A DNA stretch of 5,901 nucleotides from positions 1 through 5,901 of the forward strand of contig JAQUTB010000122.1 of NCBI GenBank assembly GCA_028709985.1, written 5' to 3'. The position numbers and the translations under genes are program-made. Below the pieces are notes generated by a model. That model did not search any database and had not been told where the DNA came from. It saw nothing but the letters and a program-made list of their open reading frames with translations. Numbering within the stretch: position 1 is the stretch's first letter; the number at the start of each line of letters is the position of its first letter. The DNA is from Dethiosulfovibrio sp. (lineage in GTDB: Bacteria > Synergistota > Synergistia > Synergistales > Dethiosulfovibrionaceae). Shown piece after piece: positions 5,764 through 5,901 of the stretch.

Positions 5764-5901
5764 ACCCGGCGCTGAGATCGTAAAACGGGCCCTTTCGGGG
5801 ATCGTTTTAGTCTTAGCGGTAATCGTAGCCGTCGATTTTGGTGGATATTTCTGGTCTGCCCTAGCTACCTTGGCTGGGATGGTCTCTTTGGTGGAATTTT
5901 A
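5747..5901 (+). CDS. cdsA: Phosphatidate cytidylyltransferase, N-terminal part (3'-truncated by window)
   Basis: The first 51 codons and two further bases of cdsA are present. CdsA is an inner-membrane enzyme making CDP-diacylglycerol from phosphatidate and CTP for phospholipid synthesis. The visible protein begins MAAYDRPGAEIVKRALSG, where the K-R-x-L-S-G motif is typical of CdsA N-termini. It continues into a hydrophobic helix (IVLVLAVIVAV, 19-29), a short FGGYFW turn and a second hydrophobic segment ending in VEF, as the family does. The catalytic C-terminal motif is outside the window. The start ATG 5747 lies inside uppS with a 17-base overlap and has a GAGGG 9 bases upstream (5733-5737). 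The assignment rests on this short N-terminus plus its position directly after uppS, which is the usual cdsA place. Confidence 0.85.
   Translation, partial: MAAYDRPGAEIVKRALSGIVLVLAVIVAVDFGGYFWSALATLAGMVSLVEF

Overview
The window is a gene-dense piece of bacterial chromosome. All genes lie on the + strand and most are tightly spaced or overlapping. Gene content and order suggest an anaerobic, amino-acid-fermenting bacterium of the Synergistota (Dethiosulfovibrio/Aminobacterium-like). The reasons are a sodium-pumping decarboxylase beta subunit, Firmicutes-like rpiB-upp-tagO/wecA and murA-to-cdsA neighbourhoods, mid-range G+C, and frequent AGG and ATA codons. This placement is an inference from recall of gene order, not a search result. 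The window contains no RNA gene, insertion sequence, CRISPR array or phage gene, and no gene-free stretch longer than 72 bases.

Layout: (1) 1-258, the C-terminal end of a Na+-translocating carboxylic-acid decarboxylase beta subunit, which closes an upstream energy-metabolism operon. (2) 284-1378, a single ORF fusing a complete ribose-5-phosphate isomerase B to a complete uracil phosphoribosyltransferase. (3) 1386-2270, a WecA/TagO-type polyprenyl-phosphate GlcNAc-1-phosphate transferase. (4) 2271-2342, a 72-base gap with an extended -10 promoter. (5) 2343-3611, murA. (6) 3631-4470, an uncharacterised P-loop protein with an apparent Asp23/Gls24-like C-terminal domain. (7) 4451-5068, a type 4 (4Fe-4S) uracil-DNA glycosylase. 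(8) 5065-5763, uppS. (9) 5747 to the window end, the start of cdsA.

The genes have a common envelope theme. MurA and the WecA/TagO enzyme both draw on UDP-GlcNAc. UppS makes the C55 lipid carrier that WecA/TagO and MraY use, and CdsA makes CDP-diacylglycerol for phospholipids. The RpiB-UPRT fusion joins the entry to ribose-5-phosphate (the PRPP precursor) with a PRPP-consuming step that makes UMP, from which UDP-sugars derive. The P-loop/Asp23-like protein and the DNA-repair glycosylase sit inside the envelope cluster, joined to it by overlapping starts and stops.

The two items most worth following are the RpiB-UPRT fusion, which has an in-frame internal GTG just after an SD-like sequence at the domain junction, and the P-loop/Asp23-like protein of unknown function. 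Nothing in the window looks like a complete new defence or mobile system.
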